In this document: one piece after another, positions 10,643 through 21,535 of the stretch
How positions within the stretch are numbered: position 1 is the first letter of the stretch
Layout of the letters: each line of letters opens with the position of its first letter
Assembly: GCA_963675135.1 (NCBI GenBank)
Contig: OY776132.1
Span: 8,804,001 to 8,868,000 of the forward strand
Length of the DNA stretch: 64,000 bases
Source of the DNA: Galeopsis tetrahit
Taxonomy: Eukaryota; Streptophyta; Magnoliopsida; Lamiales; Lamiaceae
Direction of reading: 5' to 3'
Position numbers and translations under genes: made by a program
Notes under the pieces: model-generated
Seen by the model: only the letters and a program-made list of their open reading frames with translations
The model's database searches: none
What the model was told of the DNA's origin: nothing

Positions 10643-11104
10643 TCAACTGTTGGTAGCAAATAGTACAATAATTTCAACTATAAGCACACACAAGCATATT
10701 CTTCTGAATTCAATTGTTCTTTTTAGGCTTTCTTCGTCTGCCTCGTACTTCGCGATACGCTTCTCGTATTTATTCATATTGTCGTACCACGCTTGAATTA
10801 CGACCAAAGTCCGTTCGGGTAGCTCTTCGTCCAACCACTCAAAAAACCCGCATTTTCCATCCTACAGAAAACCAAACGAATACAAGTCTTGTTAGACATC
10901 GACTTTTTTATAAAAGTGCGTACAGAATGAGATTGTTCGTACTCTATTGTTCGGACACGCAATAAATCGTCTTCCAGGGTTTGCCCTCGTTCGCGACGTC
11001 TGCACACTGAGATGGTATCCACAATAACAACACATGTTCGTTTGGTACGCATATGATCGATTGAGCGACGAGTCGACGTTATCGAACTTCGATCTAGAGC
11101 CCAT
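10643..11104 (-). CDS. GRF-type zinc-finger protein C with C-terminal membrane segment
   Basis: Exon 1 (11104-10943) and exon 2 (10861-10643) join in frame across an 81-bp GT-AG intron and give 126 residues. The GRF zinc finger spans about residues 22-66: CYCGYHLSVQTSRT, NPGRRFIACP, then KCGFFEWLDEE, with the conserved CxCG, C and C positions. Next comes a charged, probably coiled-coil stretch (KYEKRIAKYEADEESLKRTIE) and a hydrophobic end (ICLCVLIVEIIVLFAT) that looks like a tail anchor. GRF fingers bind single-stranded nucleic acid in APE2 and topoisomerase III; small plant GRF-plus-membrane proteins of this shape are mostly uncharacterised. It points the same way as gene B, and its role in transposition is unknown. 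Confidence 0.82.
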
Positions 11105-12610
11105 AACCTATAAAATAAGCAAAGTTTAACAAGTACAGTCGATGTAAAATGAGCTAGCCAACCTAAAATGTCTCTTAATATCAAACACTTACTTCCTGGT
11201 AGAATGTGGATTATGATAGTAAGTTTTGATAATTTTTTATGCATATCAGATACGTTGGTTTATATAACTACAAATGTGTGGCCAATTGTGTTTAATTACA
11301 AGTAGTTGGATGATGGGTGGTAGGTGGGGGTAGTTGTGAATTAAAAATAGAATACCCCCAATTGTAATTGTACGGTGTGTTTTAATGAATGTGGCGGTAA
11401 AGTGAAATTGGAGGTAGGGTATTGGCGCCAATTTTTACCGCCACACACGCCTACGTACAGAGATGACCTACATACATTACTATCCACACATTAATTCACT
11501 TTCAACTGGAGTCAATTTCGACAAACAGGGGTAGGATGAACCGACGCCAATTTTTCGTTAATTTCGTTTTTTTTTCTTACTTGCATTTTGTGAAATCATG
11601 CCCGTTGCATGCATTATTTACTTACGATTCTCTTGTATTTACTGGGCACACTGATCGCAGTTCAAATTAACCATACAAGCTATCGTTCTTCGTATCCACA
11701 CAAGAAAAAGGTACGACTCCCACTCTGAACCAAGCACATAGTCATGAAGTTGTTCCTGTTATTTAGACGTTCTTCGTATTTTTTGGTTTTCCACACAATA
11801 ACAAATGGTAAAGGTGTTGGTTCGTGTGTCCAATTTGGTTGAGTGGTTTGTTTAAAGTGTGTAAATAAGTGTTCCAATCCTGATTTTTAGTGCGTGTGCC
11901 TGATAATTTGGTATAGTTTGTTGTGAATTGTGATGCGTACATTCGTTGTTTGGTGTTTTTGTTTTTTTTAAATAAGGTATGCCTCTTCTAAGTTGTAGAA
12001 ACTGGATATGAAAAGAAGTGGTTTTTTATGATGAATATGAAAAATAGAATAAGACAGACTCACTGCATTAGGTGTTATGAACCAAAATGATAGGCTAGCT
12101 AATAGGTTTTGAACCAATAAATTATCACGTATTTCCCATGTGCATCTCTTTAAAAAAAAATGCTAGGTTGTATGAGCCATTACGGTTGGTTGTATACTGT
12201 AGAATCCATATTTTCTTGTATTTGGTTACAACAACAGTTTCAGCTCACTTTGTTATCTCTTTGAAGGTGCATGCATTGTTTATTTAGTTAACTATATGCT
12301 TCAAATGAAGTATGTATCAAATCCACATCTACTTGTCTTTACCTCATATTTGTTGGACTAAAAAATGTTCTTTACTTATATATCACCGGAATATCAAATC
12401 TTTTCCTTAAGAATGATAATGATTTTGTACATCTGCATTATAGTATTTGTTTTGCTTGCTTACATGTGTATATATCAATCTTATCACAATAATGCGCATT
12501 TTCTACATCACAATTCACAACAATCTATTGCTTCAAAAATATTGTCGGTAAGATCATGGAGTTTGGTGTTCTGTTTTGTTAACTAAGGTATGCCTCTTAC
12601 ACCCAATAGG
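11105..12610. other. Divergent non-coding region between gene C and the transposase
   Basis: About 1.5 kb of AT-rich DNA separates the minus-strand gene C from the plus-strand transposase, so it probably holds both promoters. The nearly repeated words GTTAACTAAGGTATGCCTCTTAC (12577-12600) and TAAATAAGGTATGCCTCTTC (11967-11987) mark a decayed internal duplication. No domain was found. Confidence 0.5.
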
Positions 12611-14032
12611 ATGAGTTCCAGTACCAACCAAAATGACATTGTATGGTTGTTGCTCGAGGATATCATAATATAGACAATCGTTGTTACCGAACTAGTCATG
12701 CAACATTTGAGAATCGAAGGTAGTAGAAAGCGTTTGCAAAATGGTAGGTACAGTATGATAAACAAAATACCCCAACAAGTGCTTTTTCGAGGTAGACTAG
12801 TTGGTGGTAGTGACAATGAATGTGTCGAGAACCTGCGTATGGACCGAAATGCATTTGGGAGGCTTTGTGTAATACTGAAAACCGTTGGGGGTCTGAAAGA
12901 CCAGAAATTCGTGTCGGTAGAAGAACAAGTTGCCATATTTTTAAGTGTTTTGGCGCACCACAAGAAAAATTCGATGGTCAAGTTCGATTTCCAACGGTCC
13001 GGGCAGACAATATCATATTATGTGCGGGAGGTTCTATGCGCCGTATTGCAACTGCACTCTGTTCTACTTGCAAAACCATTGCCCGTACCTGACGACTGTG
13101 ATGACCAACGTTGGAAATGGTTCAAGGTAATTTGTTAGTTTTAAAACGAAATTATTGCTTTAATAGCATGTGCAAGGAAGTAAAAGTGACAATCATACAA
13201 CATCTTGTTATGCGTAGGGTTGTCTTGGGGCGTTAGACGGAACTCACATAAATGTTCGCGTACCCGCTGCCGATCGAGGTAGATACAGATCAAGGAAAGG
13301 CGATATATCAACCAATGTCATTGGCGTTTGTGATCGACAAATGCAATTTGTGTATGTCCTGCCAGGATGGGAGGGCTCGGCCAACGATGGTAGGGTATTG
13401 CGTGATGCGATTAATCGAACAAATGGGTTAAAGGTCCCGGAAGGTATATTTTCTCTTTGTGTTATTCATTATCTAATGCATACACCTTATAGTTCAGTCT
13501 GGATTCCTAATACATTTGCTCTCACAGTTAATAAATTTGAATTGGTTCCCCTGCCTAATTGTGTTTCAATTTTTTTTTAGGAAGCTACTACTTGTGTGAC
13601 AACGGATACGCAAATAGTAGAGGGTTCCTGTCGCCGTATCGTTGTGTTCGATATCATCTAAGTGAATGGGGACCTCAAAACAGTATACCGGAGAACTACC
13701 AAGAGTTGTTCAATATGCGTCATTCGCGCGCAAGGACGATAATTGAGCATGCGTTTGGGATTATGAAGATGCGTTGGGCTATCCTACGTAGTACCTCTTA
13801 TTATCCGATTGATACGCAAATCGACCTGATTATGACATGCTTTCTACTCCATAACTACATCCGTCGTGAGATGACCAATGATCCCATGGAGACACTGGTT
13901 GATGGGCATGGGGATGATTTCGATAACGACGATGATAATGTAGAGTATGTATCTACATTAGGAGCCACACCAGACTGGTCCGCCCAACGGGAGACGCTTG
14001 CACAAGAGATGTGGAATGAATTTAATAGCTGA
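12611..14032 (+). CDS. PIF/Harbinger DDE transposase
   Basis: Three exons: up to 13126, 13218-13443 and 13581-14032. All boundaries are GT-AG and keep frame. Counted from the Met at 12698 the protein is 368 residues. The catalytic triad is visible: D150 in GALDGTH, D200 in GSANDGRVL and E274 in IIEHAFG. The N-terminal part (FRGRLVGG to SMVKFDFQRSGQTISYYV) has the helix-turn-helix region of the family, and the C-terminus (MTCFLLHNYIRR) is typical. An ATG at 12611 in the same frame is followed by TAG at 12671, so a longer N-terminus is blocked unless the stop is an error or is spliced out. The enzyme would cut at the TIRs and insert at TAA/TTA. Genes D and this one are in tandem. Confidence 0.9.
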
Positions 14033-14292
14033 TAGTGTTTATGCATTATGTATCAGTAGATGAACTTTGGATTTGAAATATTGTGCCTTAGTTATGTTTT
14101 TAGAGTCAGACTTGTTAACTGAATTCTATGATTAAGTGTGATGTTATTTTGTTCTGCTATTTTATTGTACTTGTATTTGATGGCAAGCTTTGCAATGAAC
14201 ATGTACCAAATAGTATGCTGCTTGATTGATAAGTCGATTTGTTTAGAAACGGTTGTCTGATTTGTTTAATGTACATTCTTGCAGCTGAAATA

Positions 14293-15704
14293 ATGGAGCA
14301 TCAGGGCACTGACAGTAAGAAAGGTCGAGGTGCATTCAAGGTCCCAACGGGCAGCACACGGAGAGTGTGGACTACTAAGGAAGAGGCGGCATTGATAGCA
14401 GCATTGAAAGACCTGGTTGCTCATGGCTGGAAGAGCGAAAACGGATTTCGTACCGGGTATTTAAACAAGCTTGAAGAAGCGCTTTTAATAGCACTTCCAG
14501 GTACGGATCTACGCTCGAGCCCAAATATCAATTCCAAGTTAACCATTTGGAGGAAAACATACAGATCAATTGTAACTGCTCAACGAGACACGACTGGTGC
14601 GGGGTGGAACAACACAACAAACACCTTTGATGTGACGGACGAGCAATGGGAACAAATCGTTAGGGTAAAATATCATTTATATACTACTGCATCGTACTCC
14701 ATAATTATTACAGTTAATTGCTACTTGCATAGTTGGTTGCAACCAAACCATATTGACATAGTGTGATGGAAAATTAATTGCCATTTTATTTCATAATTGA
14801 ATACGCACATGACAAAACCATAATGAAAAGGGTGGATCACTGTTAACTTACTGCTAACTCCCCTTATGTAAACCACTGGCAGTAGTATGTCATGACAAAA
14901 CCTTTATGGAAACCATATTGAAAATTATGCAACTTACTGCCAAAAAGGCATTTATTTGATGTGAATTAGAGGTAGCCCATGATTTTTTTTTTTTTAAGGT
15001 CATATAGTTGTGTTGTTGTCATATTTGTATTAATAGGCAACTCTTTTTTTTTTATGTGAGTTATACAATCTCTGCAGAAAGACCCACTCATGCGTGGCAT
15101 GCGCGAAAAGGAATGGCCACTTTACCCCGATTGGAAGGAAATTTTCGGGAAGGACAGAGCAACCGGAGATGGTGCGATAGACGTGGCTGACGCAGCTAAG
15201 AGAGCGATAGATGCACGTGCCAAGCGCGCTCGTGCAGATGTTAACCAAGACTCGAATGACAACAACTTCATAGACATTGAGAGCATAATTGGAGAACGGG
15301 TTGAGAGCGGACTCAAAGATAATGAAGGCAATACGAACAGCACCACTGAGATGAAGAAGGATAATGACCCGTCTACAGCAGCTACGTCAAAGCGCAAGAA
15401 AAACTGTCATACAAATGAGCCGTCTGTTGGCGGCGAGCTTAGGGAGTTTTATGTCTCCACTCGTGAACAGATTTCGCAACTTGCATCTCGAATCGGCCAT
15501 GATCATGATATGGGAGTTGCTCGAAAATCATTGTTCGAATTGTTGGGCAACATTAAGTCGTTATCTTTGTTGGATAAGATCGGTGTGTCCGAGATTCTAG
15601 GCGCAAATCCTAACCAGCTCGAGATATTCATGGGGTACACAGACGATGCTCGTGAAGTATATTGCAACCTTTTACTCGAACGTGCACGTAGTACACCAAA
15701 GTAG
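14293..15704 (+). CDS. Myb/SANT-like protein D (Harbinger partner protein)
   Basis: Exon 1 (14293-14664) and exon 2 (15078-15704) join in frame to give 332 residues. The domain starts RRVWTTKEEAALIAALKDL (residue about 23), continues with WKSENGFRTGYLNKLEEAL, LRSSPNINSKLTIWRKTY and GAGWNNTTNTFDV, and crosses the intron into MRGMREKEWPLYPDWKEIF and GKDRATG. This is the classic Myb/SANT-like layout of the second protein of plant PIF/Harbinger elements, needed in known systems for nuclear import and DNA binding with the transposase. The rest is acidic and Lys-rich with a nuclear-signal-like SKRKKN. It lies 260 bases downstream of the transposase in the same direction. Confidence 0.88.
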
Positions 15705-16741
15705 GCATCAAGTTCCAACATCGCCGGAACATATTGTGAACATCTTTTGCTTATATAAATCTGGTAATGGACGATGCTTATGCATTAGTGGGACTTGATG
15801 TTGCCCAACTGAGCAAACATTATTTATTTGGGTGCATGTTTTGGCCACCAACATTTTGTTTTTTGTAAACTATTACTGTGGCTAATGTTGTGATCAATGT
15901 ACTCCAACCTTCATTTTGATATCTTGTGTGCCAATTGGATGGATCCATGTACTTGACGTATTAAACTGATCCAAGCAGGGTAATTTAGTATATTACTTGC
16001 ATAGACTGTAAAAGACTCTTAGTTCATGTACTTTGCTTTATGGGTGTAGATGAATATTGTCTTTTGGATTTTGAGGGATTAATAGTAATACATGCGTTTG
16101 TTTTGGCCTTTTGATGGAGATGCTTGTCAGGTGTGCTAGTTTTTGTGCTCATGTATCTGTTTTAGTTAATTTTTGCAGTATATAATGGTTAATTGCAAGT
16201 AGAAATAAGACAATCTTGAAGACTCAATATACATCTACATTCCAATATCAATGAATTCATTCTTTGAATTAAAGATGTCAAGCAACCAAGTTAAATTTGA
16301 ATCTATTTCTTCAACTTTTGCAGTTCCATCAATCAAAATTTTGAACCAAAACTAAAGACAATCAAAACCCACAACAGTTAACAACAAACCTCCATTGCAT
16401 GATAATTAAAACAGTAGCATGTTCACAGCAGTTAACAACAATCTCTCCAAACACTGATAACATAACAACATATACTTGGATTTAAGGCCCCTGATAACAT
16501 AACAATACTGACAAAATATAGATTGCATAATTAGGCATAAATCATCCAAGTAGCACACACTACTGAGTTCTAGACTACCAACTTCAAAAGGTGTGACTAA
16601 TACCACAGATGTCACAAATACCAAATACAAAAGACATGATTCAAAACACAAACACATAAGATCATCACATACATAGAAGCGTAGGTTATAACCCACTAAC
16701 TACTTAAACACAGTGATATTTTTGGACGAAGTACACAGCCT
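15705..16741. other. Non-coding region between convergent genes D and E
   Basis: This is AT-rich and probably holds the 3'UTRs of both genes. No domain is recognisable in any frame. Confidence 0.5.
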
Positions 16742-17670
16742 CTAATCGCGGCTGTGTGAGTAGGACAGCTTATGAGGGCTACACGATGCACACGAGCTAG
16801 CTTGGGCATCAACAGCTCCGCGCTGATCGTTATCAACGACCAACATGTTGTTAGTTGTGGTCCCAAACGGTTGACGTACCTCGCCTGGCTGCAGATTGTT
16901 GGATTCAGCGCTTATCATGAAGCAAGATGGACTATCAGCTGGACTGTGAAACAGCCTTGTACGAGGTGGCATTCGGAATGCAGTAACTGGTGATTCAACC
17001 TCAAGCTCATCGTCAGAGTCAACGACCGAAATGGGATTACGAGCACAGTTAGGCACATCACCCGAGCTGATTTGGATAATCTCGGGGCGGCGGGGAGATT
17101 CAGGTTCAAACAGTAAATGAAGTCGGTCGTACAACAAGTCACCCTTGTGGAAGTAAGCATTAGCAAAGTCATCGGCCTACGTATGTGAGAGACAACATAA
17201 ATCAACTATCAAGACGAGTATATTTATGCCTATATGCAGCTAGATTGTTTGAAAAATACAACTACAAAATAAAATACATGTGTGAGATGAGAACAACGGG
17301 TTGCAAAACCTCGCACGAAGTTCACTTCCCTGTCCCAGTTAACACCAGTGGTATTGAGCACACTCCTAAATGTAGCATACCTCCTTTTCAGCATGTTAAC
17401 CTGCATCAAAACATCATCCCAAGTGAAATCATGAGATGTCACGATATTAACGACGCCATGTGCCTCTGCCAGTGATGCGTCGTTGCAGTCGTTGTTCTTC
17501 CAGTACCCTTCACGCTTCTCCTTAACTAGAATGTTAACAAAAGTGGTCACCGACCGTTCGTTCCACTTTCCAGTGTACAAGTATGACTCTTGTGGAGGTA
17601 TTTCCTCAACCTCCACCTGTTTCTCAATGGTCTCCATATGCAGGGTAACATACGTAAGATTAATGAGCAT
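16742..17670 (-). CDS. SANT/Myb-like protein E of the Harbinger element
   Basis: Exon 1 is 17670-17278 or starts at the second ATG at 17637; exon 2 is 17176-16742. The intron 17277-17177 has GT-AG ends and preserves frame. The domain reads KWNERSVTTFVNILVKEKREG, then SHDFTWDDVLMQVNMLKRRY, RSVLNTTGVNWDREVNFV, and across the intron ADDFANAYFHKGDLLYDRL and HLLFEPE. This is the SANT/Myb-like fold again but far from genes A, B and D. A donor 39 bases earlier would also keep frame, so the exon 1 end is uncertain. The tail is Ser/Pro-rich with two acidic patches and ends SHSRD. Function unknown, presumably DNA-binding. Confidence 0.72.
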
Positions 17671-18514
17671 TGAGCAAGAATGATGTTAATTACTGGATAC
17701 GAAAGCAGGTTAAATAGCCGATGCATTGAATGGGTGTAGTTGGGGGTTACAACAGTGATGCAAAGTACAACTAAATTTATCATGATGTGAAGATTAAAGA
17801 TATGCAAATCAGACCGTACTTGGATGTAAACACGAACACGTTAAATGCGCAAAGAGTATTTTTTCAATTGCAAATTCAAAACCCGAAATATTTAATAACA
17901 CATAGTAAATTGAAGCCTAAAATTGAAGCCAAAAAAATTGGTATGCATAAAACCTAAACCCCAAACAAATTGAAGCCAAAAATTCGAATAACAAAACATC
18001 AATACGCATTCATCATAAGCAATTGTTTAAAAGATTATGGCATTTTTTTCAATAGACCTACTACATTAAGTTCTTCTGAAAAATCGTCCACATCAATCTT
18101 GAAATCTATCGCCGTCGTTCTACGCGTCGCGAAACCCAATCAATGGAAAAACGACGAGGATGATGCCGACGACATTGAGTGTATCTGACTCACTTCATCG
18201 GTACCTCATCCTTCGATGACAAAAAGGGCAAATCGGGATCCTATTTTGGGTTCGACGGCTCTCCCGACTTCAATTCGACACCATCGTCATATTCTCGTTC
18301 TCAGACCTAAGCCAGAACGAGGGCTTTCAAATTTGAGAGGGGGCAATTGTGGAATATTAAAAAATCTATGAGGACAATATGGACAATTGCAGACTTCATT
18401 TTACTAATCATCTCACATACTCATGGTGTATACCAAATGTGAAAATACATTGCGAATATGGGTTTTATCATGTATACCCAATATTGGGCCCAAATCAAAG
18501 ATATTTAGTGATTT
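17671..18514. other. Right non-coding flank of the Harbinger element
   Basis: This is probably the promoter and leader of gene E (minus strand); bases 18100-18330 are richer in CG dinucleotides than their surroundings. The last 130 bases are AT-rich subterminal DNA. A plus-strand frame of 72 codons at 17970-18188 shows no domain and is not called. Confidence 0.45.
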
Positions 18515-18561
18515 CCACCAAATGAGCCCTAATAGTACTATTCTTTAATCTTTAGTAAAGA

Positions 18562-18903
18562 ATAGGGCTGCAAATGAGCCGAATCGAACATGATATAGTT
18601 CAAGTTTGTTTGAAATATTATGGAGCTTTAAAATTATTATTTGAGCTTGTTCGATAATTAATTGAGTCGAGCTCGAATGAGCTTTAATCGAGCCGAGCTC
18701 GAATAGTTTGATATTTTTACACTAATTTTATATTTTTTGACTTATCGAGCTCGAACCGAGCTTCAAATTGTTCTGAACATAAATATATGTTCAAGGTTGT
18801 TTGATATTTATGTCAAATTGAATTCAAACGAGTTTTTACTAATCGGTCTCGTATCGAATAATTTGATTTGATTTTCATCCACAATTTAAAAAAAAAAAAA
18901 AAG
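18562..18903 (+). mobile_element. Poly(A)-tailed retroposon, 342 bp, 8-bp TSD
   Basis: The segment ends in a run of 15 or more A. AGTAAAGA occurs immediately before it (18554-18561) and again after it (18904-18911). The body contains repeated GAGCTCGAA and TCGAGC words, common in dispersed plant repeats. I see no clear A and B boxes, so it may be a SINE or the 3' end of a LINE. Confidence 0.55.
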
Positions 18904-19030
18904 AGTAAAGATGGCAAGTCACAGCAAGTGGTGAATTGAAATTTGGGAGAAAACATAAAATTGCCCTAAAATTAAAAGAAAATCTCTGTTCGTCTGCAAA
19001 CTAGGCGAATTCTTTGAATTTCTTTGTTCA

Positions 19031-20781
19031 ATGGGACCTCAAAATCGAAAAAACAGCTACGATGCAATGGATAGATTCGATAATAATCCAATAATTGATC
19101 GATACCAATCTTTGATGCTTCAACAATCCCTCTCCAAACCCTCCCATTACAAATTCGCCTGCAACGAATTGAGCTTTCTTCTAAAAAATGCCTACTCCAA
19201 ATTCCCCAAAAATCTCCATTCCATTATTTTTCAGGATACTCTTTTCGCTTTCAGCTTCCTCCCTCAGTAAGTCAAAAAATAATACCCTTTCCCCCCTCGT
19301 AATGTTCTTAACTTCTTTGAATTGATGGGTTTTTCAATTTCTTAATTTCATCGATTGCGAATTTAGGATGGAGACGCAATCTGCAATTTCAGCTGCTAAT
19401 TCGCTTCTTCAAAGTGCGGAATTTGCTTTCCCGAAGCAAAAACGAGCGTTGGCTGTTACGAGTATAAGCGTGCGGTTGTTGCGAGTAAGAGGAAGTCCAA
19501 AACAAATAAACAAGAACAAGGTTTGTTTTTTGTTTCATTTTTTCAATTTTGGTTCCAGCAATTATTGTGATATTCTGATTGATACGTCGAAGTATTTTGA
19601 TAAATTTTAATGATGTTTATAATAAAGTTGAAGAGGGGCCTCAAATTCTTTTATGGGAATGATAAAGAACCATTGAGTAGTGAATTGCAATGAAATTATG
19701 GTTACTTTGTTAGTTTTTTGATCTAATTCAATGAGAATGATAATGAGAATTATGGAATAGTTACATACTTTCTAGTGTTTTGCTCTAATTTTGGAATAAT
19801 TGAGGAGAAATTATATGATGGGTTTTTAATCAAAATGGGATAATGATTAACTTATTTTAAGTCTCATTACCTCGTACTAAGTATGATGAAGGTGACTTGA
19901 TTATTTTTTAAGATACAGTATATCAATTTGCAACCTATACCCTTTTTTTCAATTTGCAGCTTGTGCAATTCTTGTTATCTAGTTTCAACATGCACTATAC
20001 GAAATTGACCAATTGCAGCCTCAAATATAGTTTAGGTGGCAATCGGTCAATTTCGTACAATATAGGTTGAATTGGATAAAAAAAATTGCACATGTTGCAA
20101 ATTGATAAAAGGGTGATACCGTGATAGTACAGGTTGCATATCTTTTATTCTGATTAACCACCACGATTTGCAATGCTAATTCCCATTACCATTCCTATTG
20201 AAGAATTTTGAACCAAACGCTTTGCTTTGTTGGCTCAGTTGTTGATTTACTTTCCTTTTACGCCAATTGGTAGCTTAAATTTAGCATTGCTTAATAGGAT
20301 GGTACTCAATGATTTCTCTTATGTACGAATAATTTAACATTTTTATACTGTTGTTCTGCTCGATTTTTTTAGGTTTAAGCTTGTATAATGTTTATAAACC
20401 TCTTATGCATACTTTAGAATTTTCATTTTGCAAATTAAATTGCATTTCTTTCATCGTTGCTCCAGGTTTTGGTGAGCTTCCACTCGATGTTCTTGTAAGC
20501 ATATTTAGCTTCTTAGATGTGCAGTCTGTGCTCTCTGCCTCTGCAGTTTCCAGGTATTTTTGTTTCCAGGTCCTGTCCTGTTTCTAAATGCATATATATG
20601 TTGTGTGTCACATAAGCTAAACGTCTTCTTATCTGGGTTTTAATGTACAGGTCATGGAATGTTGCAGCTAGTGATGACCATCTTTGGAAATTGTTATACG
20701 ATACTTACTTTGGAGTGAGTAAACACGAGGACAAGATTAATCTGGAAGACTATACACTTGCCTTCAAAGCAGCCTATAAAG
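19031..20781 (+). pseudogene. F-box protein gene, 5' half, frameshifted
   Basis: Exons: 19031-19266, 19367-19520, 20466-20553 and 20651-20781, with GT-AG borders. The F-box is GELPLDVLVSIFSFLDVQ to SASAVSR, then SWNVAASDDHLWKLLYDTYF, the part that would bind SKP1 in an SCF ubiquitin ligase. In exon 2 the frame breaks near 19459: the reading LAVTSIS must shift by one base to give EYKRAVVASKRKSKTNKQEQ, which then joins the F-box exon in the right phase. The substrate-binding C-terminal half is missing; after the last exon only intron, a SINE and AAA-ATPase exons follow. Partial copies lie at 5396 and 43395. Confidence 0.72.
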
Positions 20782-21277
20782 GTATGTTAAAGATGTTGTA
20801 TTCATACTTTTTAACTTTCAAGAGTGAAAAAAGTAACATATTGCATGGAAGATTAAATACTATGATAATTAATCCCAAAGAGATGAATGAATGAGATACT
20901 TCAAACTTCATCTTGTGGGAGGCAGGAGCTACTTACAGAAACTCCGATGAACACAACTGATAAAAAATGATTATATTTATTGTATTTAATCTTTAAGTTC
21001 CTGTTTGATTTGTTACATTATATTTCTTTTAGGATTCTAGGTAAATAGCTGTTTTTATCATTGTTCTAGGGGTTGAATTTGATTAATGAAAAAACGAGAA
21101 TTTTATCAATGTCAATTTGAATGCATCCATCATTTATCAAAAATACTACTAGTATATTATAGTATACCTTTAATTTTGAATGGAAATTTTGAGGCAGCAA
21201 TTAATGATGTAGTAAATTTTCATACATTCTGTGAAATTAGATATGATTATTCGTGATAATAATCTAAAGTATAAGGT

Positions 21278-21500
21278 TAACCCCAAGGAGTTGGCCTAGT
21301 GGTGGAGGCTTGGGACTTAGGAGTATGCTCTTCTCTAGGTCTTAGGTTCGAACCCTCTAAGGTGCAAACAATTTCTATGCGGCCATGTCCATACAGAGCG
21401 CAAAGCTCTGGCTTTAAACGGGACCCTCGCAAGTGGACGGTGGGATTGGTCCCCCGGGATTAGTCGGTCCTTGGACCGGATATCCGAGACTACAAAAAAA
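21278..21500 (+). mobile_element. tRNA-derived SINE with perfect 17-bp TSD
   Basis: The body is 223 bp with an RNA polymerase III A-box-like TGGCCTAGTGGTGG (21292-21305), a B box GGTTCGAACCC (21345-21355) and a short A tail. AATCTAAAGTATAAGGT flanks it exactly on both sides (21261-21277 and 21501-21517), so it is a clean and probably recent LINE-mediated insertion into the broken F-box/AAA locus. Confidence 0.9.
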
Positions 21501-21535
21501 AATCTAAAGTATAAGGTCCTAAGATCAATATATTC

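Larger units (their letters stand above)
6820..18529. mobile_element. 11.7-kb PIF/Harbinger DNA transposon with multigene cargo
   Basis: The ends are perfect 15-bp inverted repeats: GGGCTCATTTGGTGG at 6820-6834 and its complement at 18515-18529. TAA flanks both sides (6817-6819 and 18530-18532), the TWA-type target duplication of PIF/Harbinger. Inside are, in order: SANT/Myb-like gene A (+), SANT/Myb-like gene B (-), GRF zinc-finger gene C (-), the DDE transposase (+), SANT/Myb-like gene D (+) and SANT/Myb-like gene E (-). In this superfamily a transposase and one Myb-like protein act together; the three further SANT proteins and the GRF protein are unexpected. Whether it still moves is doubtful: gene A has a frameshift and the transposase leader has an in-frame stop. 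Confidence 0.92.

Noticed and set aside
16406..16696. 96-codon minus-strand frame
   Set aside because: Cys/Leu/Val-rich translation of AT-rich DNA between two convergent genes, without any recognisable motif.
17970..18188. 72-codon frame at the right end of the Harbinger element
   Set aside because: No domain is seen and the region is better explained as the promoter side of minus-strand gene E.
21278..21500. tRNA gene
   Set aside because: The A and B boxes belong to a SINE body; no cloverleaf or anticodon arm could be drawn.
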